This document shows, one piece after another, positions 52,970 to 61,282 of a stretch of 64,000 nt of DNA. Origin of the DNA: Paenibacillus tritici (lineage in GTDB: Bacteria > Bacillota > Bacilli > Paenibacillales > Paenibacillaceae); NCBI RefSeq assembly GCF_013204885.1, contig NZ_JABMKX010000019.1, positions 61,943-125,942 on the forward strand, given 5' to 3'. The notes beneath the pieces are model-generated. The model made no database searches, had not been told where the DNA came from, and worked only from the letters and a program-made list of their open reading frames with translations. The position numbers and the translations under genes were made by a program. How positions within the stretch are numbered: position 1 is the stretch's first letter; each line of letters starts with the position of its first letter.

Positions 52970-53106
52970 TTTCTATTGCACTTTGTACATCCGTTGACCG
53001 GTAAATTCCTCGATTACTTGAATCTGCTGCACTCTGTACAACAGAATTCTGCGAAAGAGCCGTGAATCGGCAAAATTCCGGAATTCAGTTGTACGAACTG
53101 CAACAG
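52970..53106. repeat. Three-unit degenerate repeat with a 26-bp inverted repeat
   Basis: Within the 470-bp gap between mutS and the amidoligase gene, arm 1 (53024-53049, CTGCTGCACTCTGTACAACA then GAATTC) pairs with arm 2 (53081-53106) with 5 mismatches of 26. The centre contains GCCG-tgaat-CGGC. A third related unit, TTGCACTTTGTACATCCG, lies just upstream at about 52977-52994. It may be a small non-coding palindromic repeat or MITE remnant. Confidence 0.6.
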
Positions 53107-53215
53107 AATGAGCTTTTGGGGCGGGAAGATGACCATTCTAATGTATGAATTACAATCACTCGACTATCTGTTGCTATTAATGGCGCAATTATAAATCTTA
53201 GGTAACCGTTGAAAA

Positions 53216-53282
53216 ATACAGCCGCCTATTACAAGGGACGCGCACCTGAAGGCGCGGGTCCCCGTAACCGGCGGCTGTCTGT
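53216..53282 (-). terminator. Terminator of amidoligase gene
   Basis: ACAGCCGCC..GGGACGCGC / GCGC..GGTCCC..GGCGGCTGT branched stem ending ATTTTTC on the minus strand, 17 nt after the stop. Confidence 0.75.
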
Positions 53283-53298
53283 TGTAACCTTAGGCAGG

Positions 53299-54972
53299 CT
53301 ACTGTATAGTATCCTGCCGGGAGTGAGGCGCCCTCGCAGCTGCACGGGCGCTGCTCTGCCATGAGCCGCGGATATCCCGCGTCTCATCCCAGCTCTGCTG
53401 CTCCGCTATGGAGCGCAGCATCGGCTCGATCCAGCGGGCGGCGGCTGCGTAGCCGCCCAGTGCGCGCAGCTGCGCCTCCAGGGGAGGCCAGGCTGTGCGC
53501 AGAGGGGTTTTGTCGCCGCTGTAGAAGGCGGCATGCAGGGCCTCCCGGTCCAGCGGGCGCAGCGGTAAGTCTTCATAGTGGCTCACGATCAGGTGAGCCA
53601 GACTGACCGCGCCTTTGGCGATGACCGGGGAGACCAGGAAGCTCGGCAGGGTCCGGTACTCGAAGCCGCCATGCGGCTGCCGCCGGAAATCGCCGAGCAC
53701 GCCATAGCGGGGACGCCGGGCCGCAGCCCGGACGTCCTCGAGCAGGAACAGGGGCAGCGCGAGATAGTTGTCGAGCGCGCGCAGGAGCGGCGCACACAGC
53801 GTGACGCCGCTGAAGTGCAGGTGGCCGCCGAGGGCCCAGCCCCGCAGCGGCATACCTCCCGCCCGCCAGCGGAGCGAGCGGTCGGTGATGAGCCGGTCCG
53901 CCTCGCGTGCGGCGGACATGAGCTGCGCCAGCAGCGCGCGCGGTTCCCCGCGCGGCTCAGGGCGCAGCTCCGCCACCGGGAACACGCCGTGCGTTCCCGG
54001 GGGTCCGGCGTCGCAGCCTGCGACGCCGTCCATGGGCAGGTACCGCGACGCCGGCACGACGCGGCCGTTAGATTCCCGGAGCAGCAGGAACTCCGGGTCC
54101 ATACCCATCATCAGCCCGGGGCGGCCCGGCTGCTCAAGACCAAGCCTGAGGTCCAGCTCCGCTAAGGCTGACCGGTACGGTTCCGGCAGCGGTCTGCCGG
54201 TGACAGCCATCACGGGCGTGATGGCTGTCACCACATACCGCCGCCCTCCCATGGCCCGCAGCTCCACCTCGCCGCTGTCCAGTCCCAGACTGTACAATGC
54301 CCGAACTGCTACACTGCGGAGTACCCCTGCCGACCCCCGCAGCTCCCCTCTCCCATAACCTAAACTGCTCTCCCCATACAAACCCTGCCCTGCTGCTTCC
54401 GACCCGCCATCCCCATACTCACCCAGCCTCGCTGCTTCCGACCCACCATCCCCATACAAACCCTGCCCTGCTGCTCCTGACCCACCATTCCCATGCTCAC
54501 CCAGCCTCGCTGCTTTTGACCCACCATCCCCATACTCACTCTGCCCTGCTGCTCCCGACCCACCATCACTATACTCACCCTGCCCACCTGCACCTGACCT
54601 GCTAACCCTATACTCACCACGCCCCACAACTCCCGACCCAATATGCCCGTACTCACCTCGCCCTTCACCGCCTGCCCCAACATCCCCGTACTCCCCCTGC
54701 CCTGCGGCTCCCGGAAATACTCCGCTCATAGCTGCTCCAGCTCCGAGCGGCTGACATTCCAGCACAGCCAGATTGAAGATAACAACGCGGTAGTGCTGTC
54801 TGTAGCTTGTAGGGTCTTGTCCATGAGAATATGTATGACTACTGTCTCTTATATGCTTCCGTTCTGCCCGTCTGCCGATTGAATCCGAATCTGCCTCAAT
54901 CCCGCAGCGCCGGAGCCTGCACTCCATCTCCTCCGGTGTAAGCTGCCGGAATAAGTCCAGTCCTTCGTTCAT
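53299..54972 (-). CDS. Putative amidoligase (phiEco32-like COOH-NH2 ligase type 2) with tandem repeats
   Basis: Predicted GS-fold carboxylate-amine ligase, 557 aa. Catalytic-type motifs: GMDPEFLLL (292-294 Asp-Pro-Glu), GCDAG, AELRPEP (335-340), GGHLHFSG (382-389) and GFEYRTLPSFL (438-446). Such enzymes use ATP to form amide bonds to carboxylates; the substrate is unknown. The N-terminal part (1-85) is followed by about nine 13-residue repeats (about 87-212, SGAAGQGEYGDGG type). Start at 54970-54972 (MNEGLDLF) with GGAGGG 6 nt upstream. It sits between cotE and mutS, so a spore-coat role is inferred. Confidence 0.8.
   Translation of the reverse strand: MNEGLDLFRQLTPEEMECRLRRCGIEADSDSIGRRAERKHIRDSSHTYSHGQDPTSYRQHYRVVIFNLAVLECQPLGAGAAMSGVFPGAAGQGEYGDVGAGGEGRGEYGHIGSGVVGRGEYRVSRSGAGGQGEYSDGGSGAAGQSEYGDGGSKAARLGEHGNGGSGAAGQGLYGDGGSEAARLGEYGDGGSEAAGQGLYGESSLGYGRGELRGSAGVLRSVAVRALYSLGLDSGEVELRAMGGRRYVVTAITPVMAVTGRPLPEPYRSALAELDLRLGLEQPGRPGLMMGMDPEFLLLRESNGRVVPASRYLPMDGVAGCDAGPPGTHGVFPVAELRPEPRGEPRALLAQLMSAAREADRLITDRSLRWRAGGMPLRGWALGGHLHFSGVTLCAPLLRALDNYLALPLFLLEDVRAAARRPRYGVLGDFRRQPHGGFEYRTLPSFLVSPVIAKGAVSLAHLIVSHYEDLPLRPLDREALHAAFYSGDKTPLRTAWPPLEAQLRALGGYAAAARWIEPMLRSIAEQQSWDETRDIRGSWQSSARAAARAPHSRQDTIQ
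54337..54714 (-). repeat. 39-bp coding tandem repeat (9 units, 78-bp higher order)
   Basis: In-frame minisatellite encoding units such as SGAAGQGEYGDGG, SEAARLGEYGDGG and SKAARLGEHGNGG. Alternating types form 78-bp dimers, so copy number may vary between strains. It lies inside the amidoligase gene. Confidence 0.85.
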
Positions 54973-55136
54973 CCCCATCCCTCCGCCACTTCTCCCTGAA
55001 GAATCATTTATAGCATGAAACCTATACATTCAAATAATTTAAAAAAAGAGGGCATTCGCCCTCTACGCCGCTGCCCTCTCTACATATAATGGAGCATAAC
55101 CCACACAGTATCAGCAAGGCAGCGGCGTACTCTTTC

Positions 55137-55694
55137 CTACAATTCATCATCCAGAGCGTCAGGGTCCAGATCATCGTAATCAAAGCTCTCACCGTCGAAA
55201 TCATAATCCTTGTCTTCCAGATCATCACTTTGGTCACTGACATACACGCGGACCTTGGTCTCAGCCACCAGTTCCGCCTCGAACTCGCGTTCCACCCGGA
55301 GAGTCACACTGCCTCCGCCCGGAGATACCCCGGCTTCCACACAATTGGGTTCCTGCGTTGCCTCCGCAGAGACCTGTGCCGTGGAAGCACGATGTCTCGG
55401 GTCCAGGTACGACAATGGAATAAGCTCCACATAGGAGACCGTTTCCTTGGCTACCTCGGTCTGCTTGTTTTTGTCGTACGAATACCAGATGTTCACATCA
55501 TAGGTACCAATTACTTCGATTCCGTTCCCGGCGGCAACCGCTTCGTACTGGTGGTTGATAATCCATGCCCCCAGAATACTAGTCGGATGATGTGGCGGAG
55601 TCACGGTATGGGTTGCGGTAGAGAACTTACGACCTTTGCCGCAAATTGCCTTCGTAATGATCTCCCTTGTTTGACGTTTATGGCTTAATGACAT
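55137..55694 (-). CDS. cotE: Outer spore coat morphogenetic protein CotE
   Basis: 185-residue CotE: TREIITKAICGKGRKFSTATHTVTPPHHPTSILGAWIINHQYEA, GTYDVNIWYSYDKNKQTEVAKETVSYVELIPL, EPNCVEAGVSPGG and an acidic tail (DQSDDLEDKDYDFDGESFDYDD) match B. subtilis CotE in order. In Bacillus it recruits outer-coat proteins around the forespore. Start at 55692-55694 with AGGAGG 7 nt upstream. The amidoligase gene follows 165 bp downstream on the same strand. Confidence 0.95.
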   Translation of the reverse strand: MSLSHKRQTREIITKAICGKGRKFSTATHTVTPPHHPTSILGAWIINHQYEAVAAGNGIEVIGTYDVNIWYSYDKNKQTEVAKETVSYVELIPLSYLDPRHRASTAQVSAEATQEPNCVEAGVSPGGGSVTLRVEREFEAELVAETKVRVYVSDQSDDLEDKDYDFDGESFDYDDLDPDALDDEL

Positions 55695-55869
55695 CTTTGA
55701 ACCTCCTCCATACAATCATTCACTATCAAGTGTATGCACGTTCTGGGCATTTGTTGATTGTTAGAGTAGAAATAAATTTGGGTAAGCCCTCGGAGGCCGT
55801 TAATTAAGCTCTCTGCTTCATTTTATTGCCGGATTTAGCCAGTTATGAGTCCTCCAGCCCGAAAAAAAA

Positions 55870-55912
55870 CAAAAGTAGCGAATTCCCCAAACCTAGGGAA
55901 CCGCTACTTTTA
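55870..55912. terminator. Bidirectional terminator-like hairpin
   Basis: AAAAGTAGCG..TTCCC / GGGAA..CGCTACTTTT stem with A-rich and T-rich flanks, between the cotE gene and repeat copy 3. It may end the transcript of the HD-GYP gene after it passes through the repeat. Confidence 0.65.
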
Positions 55913-55980
55913 TTTGTGAGAAGACAAGGTGAAATGGCCTTGCCGCCCTGATAAATAGTTTTTAAATCATGTGCGATTTA

Positions 55981-56157
55981 GATATAGATAAGACGCACTT
56001 CAGACTTGTACTTGAAGCCTGGCCGTCACTGCGGTGAACATTTGGACTTTCGGCCGCTGTTGTCACCAGATTTCTTGATTTAAACCGCTCCTACAGTTCC
56101 AAATTTCCCCTCCGCTTCTTTTGCTTTTTGTTTATTTCTTTAGTGCTTCTTATATAG
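55981..56157 (-). repeat. Dispersed structured repeat, copy 3 (internal deletion)
   Basis: 177 bp, same orientation, starting about 34 nt after the HD-GYP stop. It lacks the roughly 42-bp segment with the AGCG-loop hairpin and the 5' arm of the long stem; the junction lies in CCGCT, which occurs as a direct repeat at both ends of that segment in copies 1 and 2. Hence it is a deletion derivative. Confidence 0.85.
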
Positions 56158-56190
56158 TCTATAACTCTCCAGTCCGGATAGTCCTTACAC

Positions 56191-57213
56191 CTACTGCGAC
56201 AGCACACGGACCACCCCAAGCTGCCGCTCACGGCTCAGGTCAATGAAATCCTCCCCGATATTCACCAGCGGACGCAGCGGGTCATGAGCCAGAATCATGA
56301 TGATTTTGCCGATCCGCCCATCCGTAAGCAATACCTCGTTGCCGATCATGGATTGCATCAGCTTATTAATGAAGACACTGCAAATATACGGATCAAGCTT
56401 GCTGTAGGCATTGTCGTCCATCTGCTTCAGCACCTCATATAACGGCGCCGCTGTGCGGTAGAAGCGGTCTGAGGTCATCGCATGGAAAATATCCGCAACC
56501 GCAACGATCTTGCTGAAGTCCGTAATCCGGTGTCCCAGCACGCCGAAGGGATATCCGCTGCCGTCCATCCGCTCGTGATGCTGCAGGGCAACCAGTGCCT
56601 GCATGTGAGTGGTACCCACCGTATCACGGATCATCTCATAGCCATAGGTGGTATGCTTCTTCATCAGGGCATGCTCTTCCTCGTTCAGCGGACCCGGCTT
56701 GGTGAGGATCTCGGCGGGAATCATAATTTTGCCGATATCATGAAGCGTTGCGGCAATCGTCAGCATGCTTAGCTCCTCCGGCTTCAGCTTCAGCCATTTG
56801 CCGAGCAGCGTAGAGATGATGCCCACCGCAACATTATGCCTGTATGTATAATCATCCTTGGTCTGCAGCGCAGACAATATTCCGTAGAAATCATTCTTCT
56901 CGCTGACCTGCTGGATAAACGGTATGACTTCATTTCTTAGCTCCAGCATGGGCAGCCTTTTGGTCTTGGTGTAGCGCAGCTGTTCAAAAATATTCTCCAT
57001 CGCCGCCGTACAGTCATCCACGGCCAGCTGATAGAACGCGGCGCTGTCCACCTGAAGCACATCCTGCGGCTCCAGAACGATTTTGTGCTGGCTGATCAGG
57101 CGGATATGCTCCCCGGTGAGCAGAGTCAATGCCGGCAGGACAAACACGCCGCTATGATTAAAAAGATTCGCTACAAGCTGTTTGCCGATATACTGTTCAT
57201 TGCTGTTATTCAT
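56191..57213 (-). CDS. HD-GYP domain phosphodiesterase
   Basis: Likely c-di-GMP phosphodiesterase or related signalling hydrolase, 340 aa. HD motif TLHDIGKIMIPAEIL, downstream metal ligands YRHNVAVG and QHHERMDGSGYP (the GYP motif), and DIFHAMTSDRFYR. The N-terminal 120 residues are a family-specific DUF-type region; no sensor or TM. The C-terminal strand region (NEVLLTDGRIGKIIMILAHDPLRPLVNIG) resembles the common Firmicute tail. Start at 57211-57213 after GGTGAGGA. Repeat copy 3 follows its stop. Confidence 0.9.
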   Translation of the reverse strand: MNNSNEQYIGKQLVANLFNHSGVFVLPALTLLTGEHIRLISQHKIVLEPQDVLQVDSAAFYQLAVDDCTAAMENIFEQLRYTKTKRLPMLELRNEVIPFIQQVSEKNDFYGILSALQTKDDYTYRHNVAVGIISTLLGKWLKLKPEELSMLTIAATLHDIGKIMIPAEILTKPGPLNEEEHALMKKHTTYGYEMIRDTVGTTHMQALVALQHHERMDGSGYPFGVLGHRITDFSKIVAVADIFHAMTSDRFYRTAAPLYEVLKQMDDNAYSKLDPYICSVFINKLMQSMIGNEVLLTDGRIGKIIMILAHDPLRPLVNIGEDFIDLSRERQLGVVRVLSQ

Positions 57214-57413
57214 ATTCCTCACCTGCCAGTGCAGGATGTCCACCGGGGTGAACCCTGCAGTAATTGGGAAGCTTCGCGGCCTCATCTATACCTTCTACAG
57301 ATTCCTCTATTTGGACATCACTAAATAGTAAGCTCACAGTTTGTGCTTATCTTTCTTATCGTTATTTTACACCGGAATATGAATACCTGACGCTGAATTA
57401 ACATGGTTTTTGC

Positions 57414-58403
57414 TCACGCCTTCCCCTTGGAGGGCTGCTTGTCCTTTACCGGCCGGTGGTCTACCGGACTTTTATACCGTTTGGCAATCTTAAGGTATAA
57501 TGCAAGCTCACGGCACAGCTGCAGAATGGCGGAACGGATCTCGAATTCCTCACGGGAATCCGGCAGCTCCATCTCCTGGAACTCCTGCTGCAGCTCCTCC
57601 AGCAGCCGCTCGGTCCGCCCGGTATATTCTTCAGCCAGTACATCCCCGCTGAGCTGGTCGAACAGCTCCCCGACCATATCTCCATGCGGCAGCTGGCGGT
57701 ACACCTGCGAGAGAAGCTGCATCATATTCTGGATCGACTCCAGCTGCTCCTTGCGCATATAGAAATACACGTTCCAGGCTTCATCCGGATGAATTACATG
57801 GTTCTCCATCTCTCTTGAAGCTGCGCTCAGCCCCTTCTCCACGGCTTCACCCGCTCCAATCAGTTCTTTCCCGTCCCAGAGATAAGCGGGATCACGCAGC
57901 GTTCTGGCGATCTGGCGGAAGATCACTGAGAAGTAGCCGTCCACCTCTTTGCGGATACCGGCAATCATCCCGCCGGTCTGCGGCATATAGATGAAGTTCA
58001 CCAGTCCGGCCGAGCCGAGTCCAATAATCAGCAGCTCGACCTGCTGCAGCAGAATGTGGACCGTGATATCCGCTTGTCCAAACACACGGAACACAATAAC
58101 AGAGCTTGTAACGATTCCTTCCTTGAAGCCGGATTTGACGATAAGCGGGAAACCGAACAGTACGTACAATCCGAGCACCCAATAATGAAAGCCAAGGGCG
58201 AAGAACAGAATACAACCCAAAAAGAGTCCCACCAATGAGGCGAAAAAGCGTGCCGTAATCGTGCGTAGACTCCTTTTGCGGGTCGTTTCTACCCCGAGAA
58301 TAGCCAGCAGTCCCGCGCTTTGCGCATTCGGGATGCCAGCGGCGGCTGCCAGCAGAATAGACAGCAGAGTTGCAGCCGCCGTTTTGATAATACGAAATCC
58401 CAT
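57414..58403 (-). CDS. Aromatic acid exporter-like membrane protein (YqjA-like)
   Basis: 329 residues with an N-terminal membrane block of four to six helices (residues 1-145: AAATLLSILLAAAAGI, SAGLLAILGVETTRKRSLRTITARFF, LVGLFLGCILFFALGFHYW, LLIIGLGSAGLVNF) and a long cytosolic helical C-terminus rich in Glu/Gln. This is the ArAE/DUF939 family (B. subtilis YqjA type). Transport of aromatic acids is inferred only. Start at 58401-58403. Confidence 0.85.
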   Translation of the reverse strand: MGFRIIKTAAATLLSILLAAAAGIPNAQSAGLLAILGVETTRKRSLRTITARFFASLVGLFLGCILFFALGFHYWVLGLYVLFGFPLIVKSGFKEGIVTSSVIVFRVFGQADITVHILLQQVELLIIGLGSAGLVNFIYMPQTGGMIAGIRKEVDGYFSVIFRQIARTLRDPAYLWDGKELIGAGEAVEKGLSAASREMENHVIHPDEAWNVYFYMRKEQLESIQNMMQLLSQVYRQLPHGDMVGELFDQLSGDVLAEEYTGRTERLLEELQQEFQEMELPDSREEFEIRSAILQLCRELALYLKIAKRYKSPVDHRPVKDKQPSKGKA

Positions 58404-58498
58404 GTGAATACCTCTCCTACACCGTTAAGCTTCTTCATGCAATTAAAGATATAGTTATGGTACAAGATTTTGCCAAGAGACACAATATTACATGATTC

Positions 58499-59335
58499 TT
58501 ACCGCCTCGACAGGAGCAGCTTCTCCACATACACCACCAGCTGATACATGGCTGTAGCCACCGCCGCAATGATGAGCAGGCTGGACATAACCAGGGTGAA
58601 GTTGAACACCTGAAAGCCGTAGATGATCAGATAACCAAGCCCGGACTTCGCCACCAGGAATTCACCGACAATGACCCCGACCCAGGACATACCGACATTC
58701 ACCTTTAATGTAGAGACCACTGTAGGGAACGAAGCCGGCAGAATCACCTTATTGAACTCCTGGCTCTTGGAAGCCCCGAAGGACCGGACCACCTTGACCA
58801 GATTCGGGTCTACACTGCAAAAGCTGTTATACACTACAAGCGTTGTAATAATCACCGTGATAGATAACGTGGTGACCACAATCGCGGTGAAGCCTGCGCC
58901 GAACATGACAATGAAGATCGGACCCAGCGCCACCTTCGGCATACTGTTGAATACCACCATATAAGGATCTAGGACGGCGGATAAAAAAGGTGACCACCAG
59001 ATCACGACAGCAAGCAGTGTCCCGAGCAGCGTCCCCAGAATAAATCCCACCACCGTCTCACCGACGGTCATTCCCAGATGCGGCCATAGACTGCCGCTGA
59101 GCATGTCGCTCCAGATTTGCCGGAAGACCTTCGTCGGATAACTGAACAGCAGCTCATCAATCCAGCGCAGCCGGGCCCCGGCCTCCCAGAGCGCAAAGAA
59201 CAGCAGAAGCAGGCTGCTTCTGACCATAAGCACCTGACTCTTGCGGCGCCGCTTCTTCTTCCTGTAATCCGCATGTTTCTGTTCCAGCCACTGGGCACGG
59301 GAGGCCGCCTCTAGGGTCTGTGCTTCTGTACTCAC
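58499..59335 (-). CDS. ABC transporter permease (SsuC/TauC-like)
   Basis: Inner-membrane permease, 278 aa with six predicted helices after a basic 45-residue N-terminus. The EAA-type loop GASKSQEFNKVILPASFPTVVSTLKVNVGMSW matches the binding-protein-dependent transport family. GTG start at 59333-59335 overlaps the ATPase stop (GTGA) and has GGAGGGAA upstream. Likely imports sulfonates, nitrate or thiamine precursors; the solute is unknown. Confidence 0.9.
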   Translation of the reverse strand: MSTEAQTLEAASRAQWLEQKHADYRKKKRRRKSQVLMVRSSLLLLFFALWEAGARLRWIDELLFSYPTKVFRQIWSDMLSGSLWPHLGMTVGETVVGFILGTLLGTLLAVVIWWSPFLSAVLDPYMVVFNSMPKVALGPIFIVMFGAGFTAIVVTTLSITVIITTLVVYNSFCSVDPNLVKVVRSFGASKSQEFNKVILPASFPTVVSTLKVNVGMSWVGVIVGEFLVAKSGLGYLIIYGFQVFNFTLVMSSLLIIAAVATAMYQLVVYVEKLLLSRR

Positions 59336-60111
59336 GTATCTTCCCTCCCTGCCAGCTCCATTTCCTTCCATACCTCGTGAAAAAGCTCTGCGAATCCCGG
59401 CAAATCCCGCGCATACAGCGGCGGGGTACTGCGTATCGCTTCGGGAATCTGAAAAACCTTGCGGATTCTGCCCGGATTCCGCTGGAGCAGAATGACCCGG
59501 CTGCTGACCGCGATCGCTTCAGACAGGTCATGGGTGACCAGAATAGCCGTGGTTCCCCGGCGCATCAGCGTCTCTGAGACCAGATCCTCGAGCTGCAGCT
59601 TAATCTGGTAGTCCAGCGCAGAGAAGGGTTCATCCAGCAGCAGCAGCCCGGGATCTGTGGCCAGTGTCCGCACGAGGGCGACACGCTGGCGCATCCCCCC
59701 GGAGAGCTGAGCCGGATATGCCCGCTCCTTGCCCTCCAGCCCCATATCGGCCAGCAGCTGCAGCGATTTGGCGCGTGAGCTTCCGGTGAGCCTGCCCGTC
59801 AGCTCCAGCCCGAGCAGTACGTTGTCCTGAATCGTCCTCCAGGGGAACAGATAGTCCTGCTGGAGCATGTAGCCCACCTCCGGTGAAGGTCCCGTGGTGG
59901 GGCGCCCGTTAAGCAGCACTTCGCCGCGCGAAGGCTGAAGCAGCCCGGCAATGATGGACAGGATCGTCGTTTTGCCGCAGCCGCTCGGTCCGACAAGGCT
60001 GACGAACTCGCCTTTTCCGACGCTGAGATTCAAATCCTCTATAGCAAGCGAAGCCTCGCGGTCTCCCAGATAGGCGTGCGTGACTTCCTTCAACTCCACT
60101 ACTGGAAGCAT
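59332..60111 (-). CDS. ABC transporter ATP-binding protein (SsuB/TauB-like)
   Basis: Energises the import system. Walker A VGPSGCGKTTILSIIAG, Q-loop MLQQDYLF, signature LSGGMRQR, Walker B LLLLDEPFSALD, switch VTHDLSEAIAVS. 259 aa. Start at 60109-60111 (MLPVVELKEV) after GAGGG; the frame is open to 60165 over the binding-protein gene end. It lies 7 nt from the binding-protein gene and overlaps the permease by 4 nt: a three-gene operon. Confidence 0.93.
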   Translation of the reverse strand: MLPVVELKEVTHAYLGDREASLAIEDLNLSVGKGEFVSLVGPSGCGKTTILSIIAGLLQPSRGEVLLNGRPTTGPSPEVGYMLQQDYLFPWRTIQDNVLLGLELTGRLTGSSRAKSLQLLADMGLEGKERAYPAQLSGGMRQRVALVRTLATDPGLLLLDEPFSALDYQIKLQLEDLVSETLMRRGTTAILVTHDLSEAIAVSSRVILLQRNPGRIRKVFQIPEAIRSTPPLYARDLPGFAELFHEVWKEMELAGREDT

Positions 60112-60118
60112 ACGTCCC

Positions 60119-61129
60119 TCACTCCTTAATGCTGCTCTCCGCTTGTTGCGCGAAGCTGTTATCAACGATGGTACCGGCCGGAATCCGTTCCTTCAGCTCC
60201 CCGGCATTGTCGATCACATCCAGCAGATTATTCCATTCCTTCTCCTCAATCACCGGGTTCACGGCATAGGTATCCTGTTCCTTGTAGCGGCTGATGGCAG
60301 AGACTACAATGGTCCGGTCAATGTTGTCAAAGTAAGGCATAACCGCCTCAGCAATCTCCTCCGGACTATGAGCTTTCACCCATAGCTGGGCACGCTGGAT
60401 GGCATTGGTGAACTTCTGCACTGTAGCCTGGTTCTTATGGATATAACTCTCCTTGGACATGAACACCGTATACGGCAGATAACCGCTCTCCACTCCGAAG
60501 GAGGCCACAACCTGGCCCCGTCCTTCACTCTCGAAGATAGAAGCCTGAGGTTCAAAGAGCTGCACGTAATCCCCGGTCCCTGAAGCAAAAGCGCCGGCAA
60601 TATTGGCAAAGTCGATGTTCTGGATCAGCGTCAGATCTTTTCCGGCATCAATCCCCTTATTCAGCAGCGTGAATGCTCCGGCCATCTGCGGCATACCCCC
60701 TTGCCGTTGCCCGAGGAAGGTCGAGCCTTTAACTTTGTCCCATGTAAAATGACTGTCCGGCGTACGTGCGAACAAGAACGTTCCATCCCGCTGCGTTAGC
60801 TGGGCAAAATTGATAACAGGATCATCCGCCCCCTGCTGATACACATAAATGGACGTCTCCGAACCGACCAGCGCCACATCAATCGCTCCGGAGAGCAGCG
60901 CTGTCATGGTTTTGTCCCCACCCGGTATCGTCTGCAGCTCTACATCTAATCCTTCATCCTTGAAAAACCCTTGCGACAATGCCACATATTCAGGCGCATA
61001 GAACACGGAACGGGTAACTTCGCCGATCTTCACCTTGACTGCTCCGGAATTATTGCTGCAGCCCGCAAGTACAGAGCAGCACAAGAGCACCAGCAAGAAC
61101 GGCAATGACAGCCTTTTGTAACCTTTCAT
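60119..61129 (-). CDS. ABC substrate-binding lipoprotein (NMT1/SsuA-like)
   Basis: Signal peptide with lipobox (LPFLLVLLCCSVLAGC, Cys about 24) then a type II binding protein: VKVKIGEVTRSVFYAPEYVALSQGFFKDEGLDVELQTIPGGDKTMTALLSGAIDVALVGSET. 336 aa. Members bind aliphatic sulfonates, nitrate or the thiamine precursor HMP. No TPP riboswitch is visible upstream, which argues weakly against the thiamine role. No sulfonate-processing enzyme is adjacent. Confidence 0.92.
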   Translation of the reverse strand: MKGYKRLSLPFLLVLLCCSVLAGCSNNSGAVKVKIGEVTRSVFYAPEYVALSQGFFKDEGLDVELQTIPGGDKTMTALLSGAIDVALVGSETSIYVYQQGADDPVINFAQLTQRDGTFLFARTPDSHFTWDKVKGSTFLGQRQGGMPQMAGAFTLLNKGIDAGKDLTLIQNIDFANIAGAFASGTGDYVQLFEPQASIFESEGRGQVVASFGVESGYLPYTVFMSKESYIHKNQATVQKFTNAIQRAQLWVKAHSPEEIAEAVMPYFDNIDRTIVVSAISRYKEQDTYAVNPVIEEKEWNNLLDVIDNAGELKERIPAGTIVDNSFAQQAESSIKE

Positions 61130-61282
61130 CCTTTTCTCTCCTTTCTTTCCGGGTCTGTCGCCCTTGCTCTATGCATATGCGGCAGTCTTTAGAAAGGTTA
61201 AAGACATCAATCGGTTAGGAGTCAAACGATAGAACAGGTGGAGGACTTGCAGATATAGATGCGTGAAGCGTATGTACGGGGA

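Noticed and set aside
54337..54714. Direct repeats considered as a CRISPR array
   Set aside because: Units are contiguous, 39 bp, with no unique spacers, and preserve the reading frame: coding minisatellite.
61130..61282. TPP riboswitch upstream of the NMT1-like binding protein
   Set aside because: No CUGAGA/ACCUGA-type core on the minus strand; so thiamine-precursor transport is not supported.
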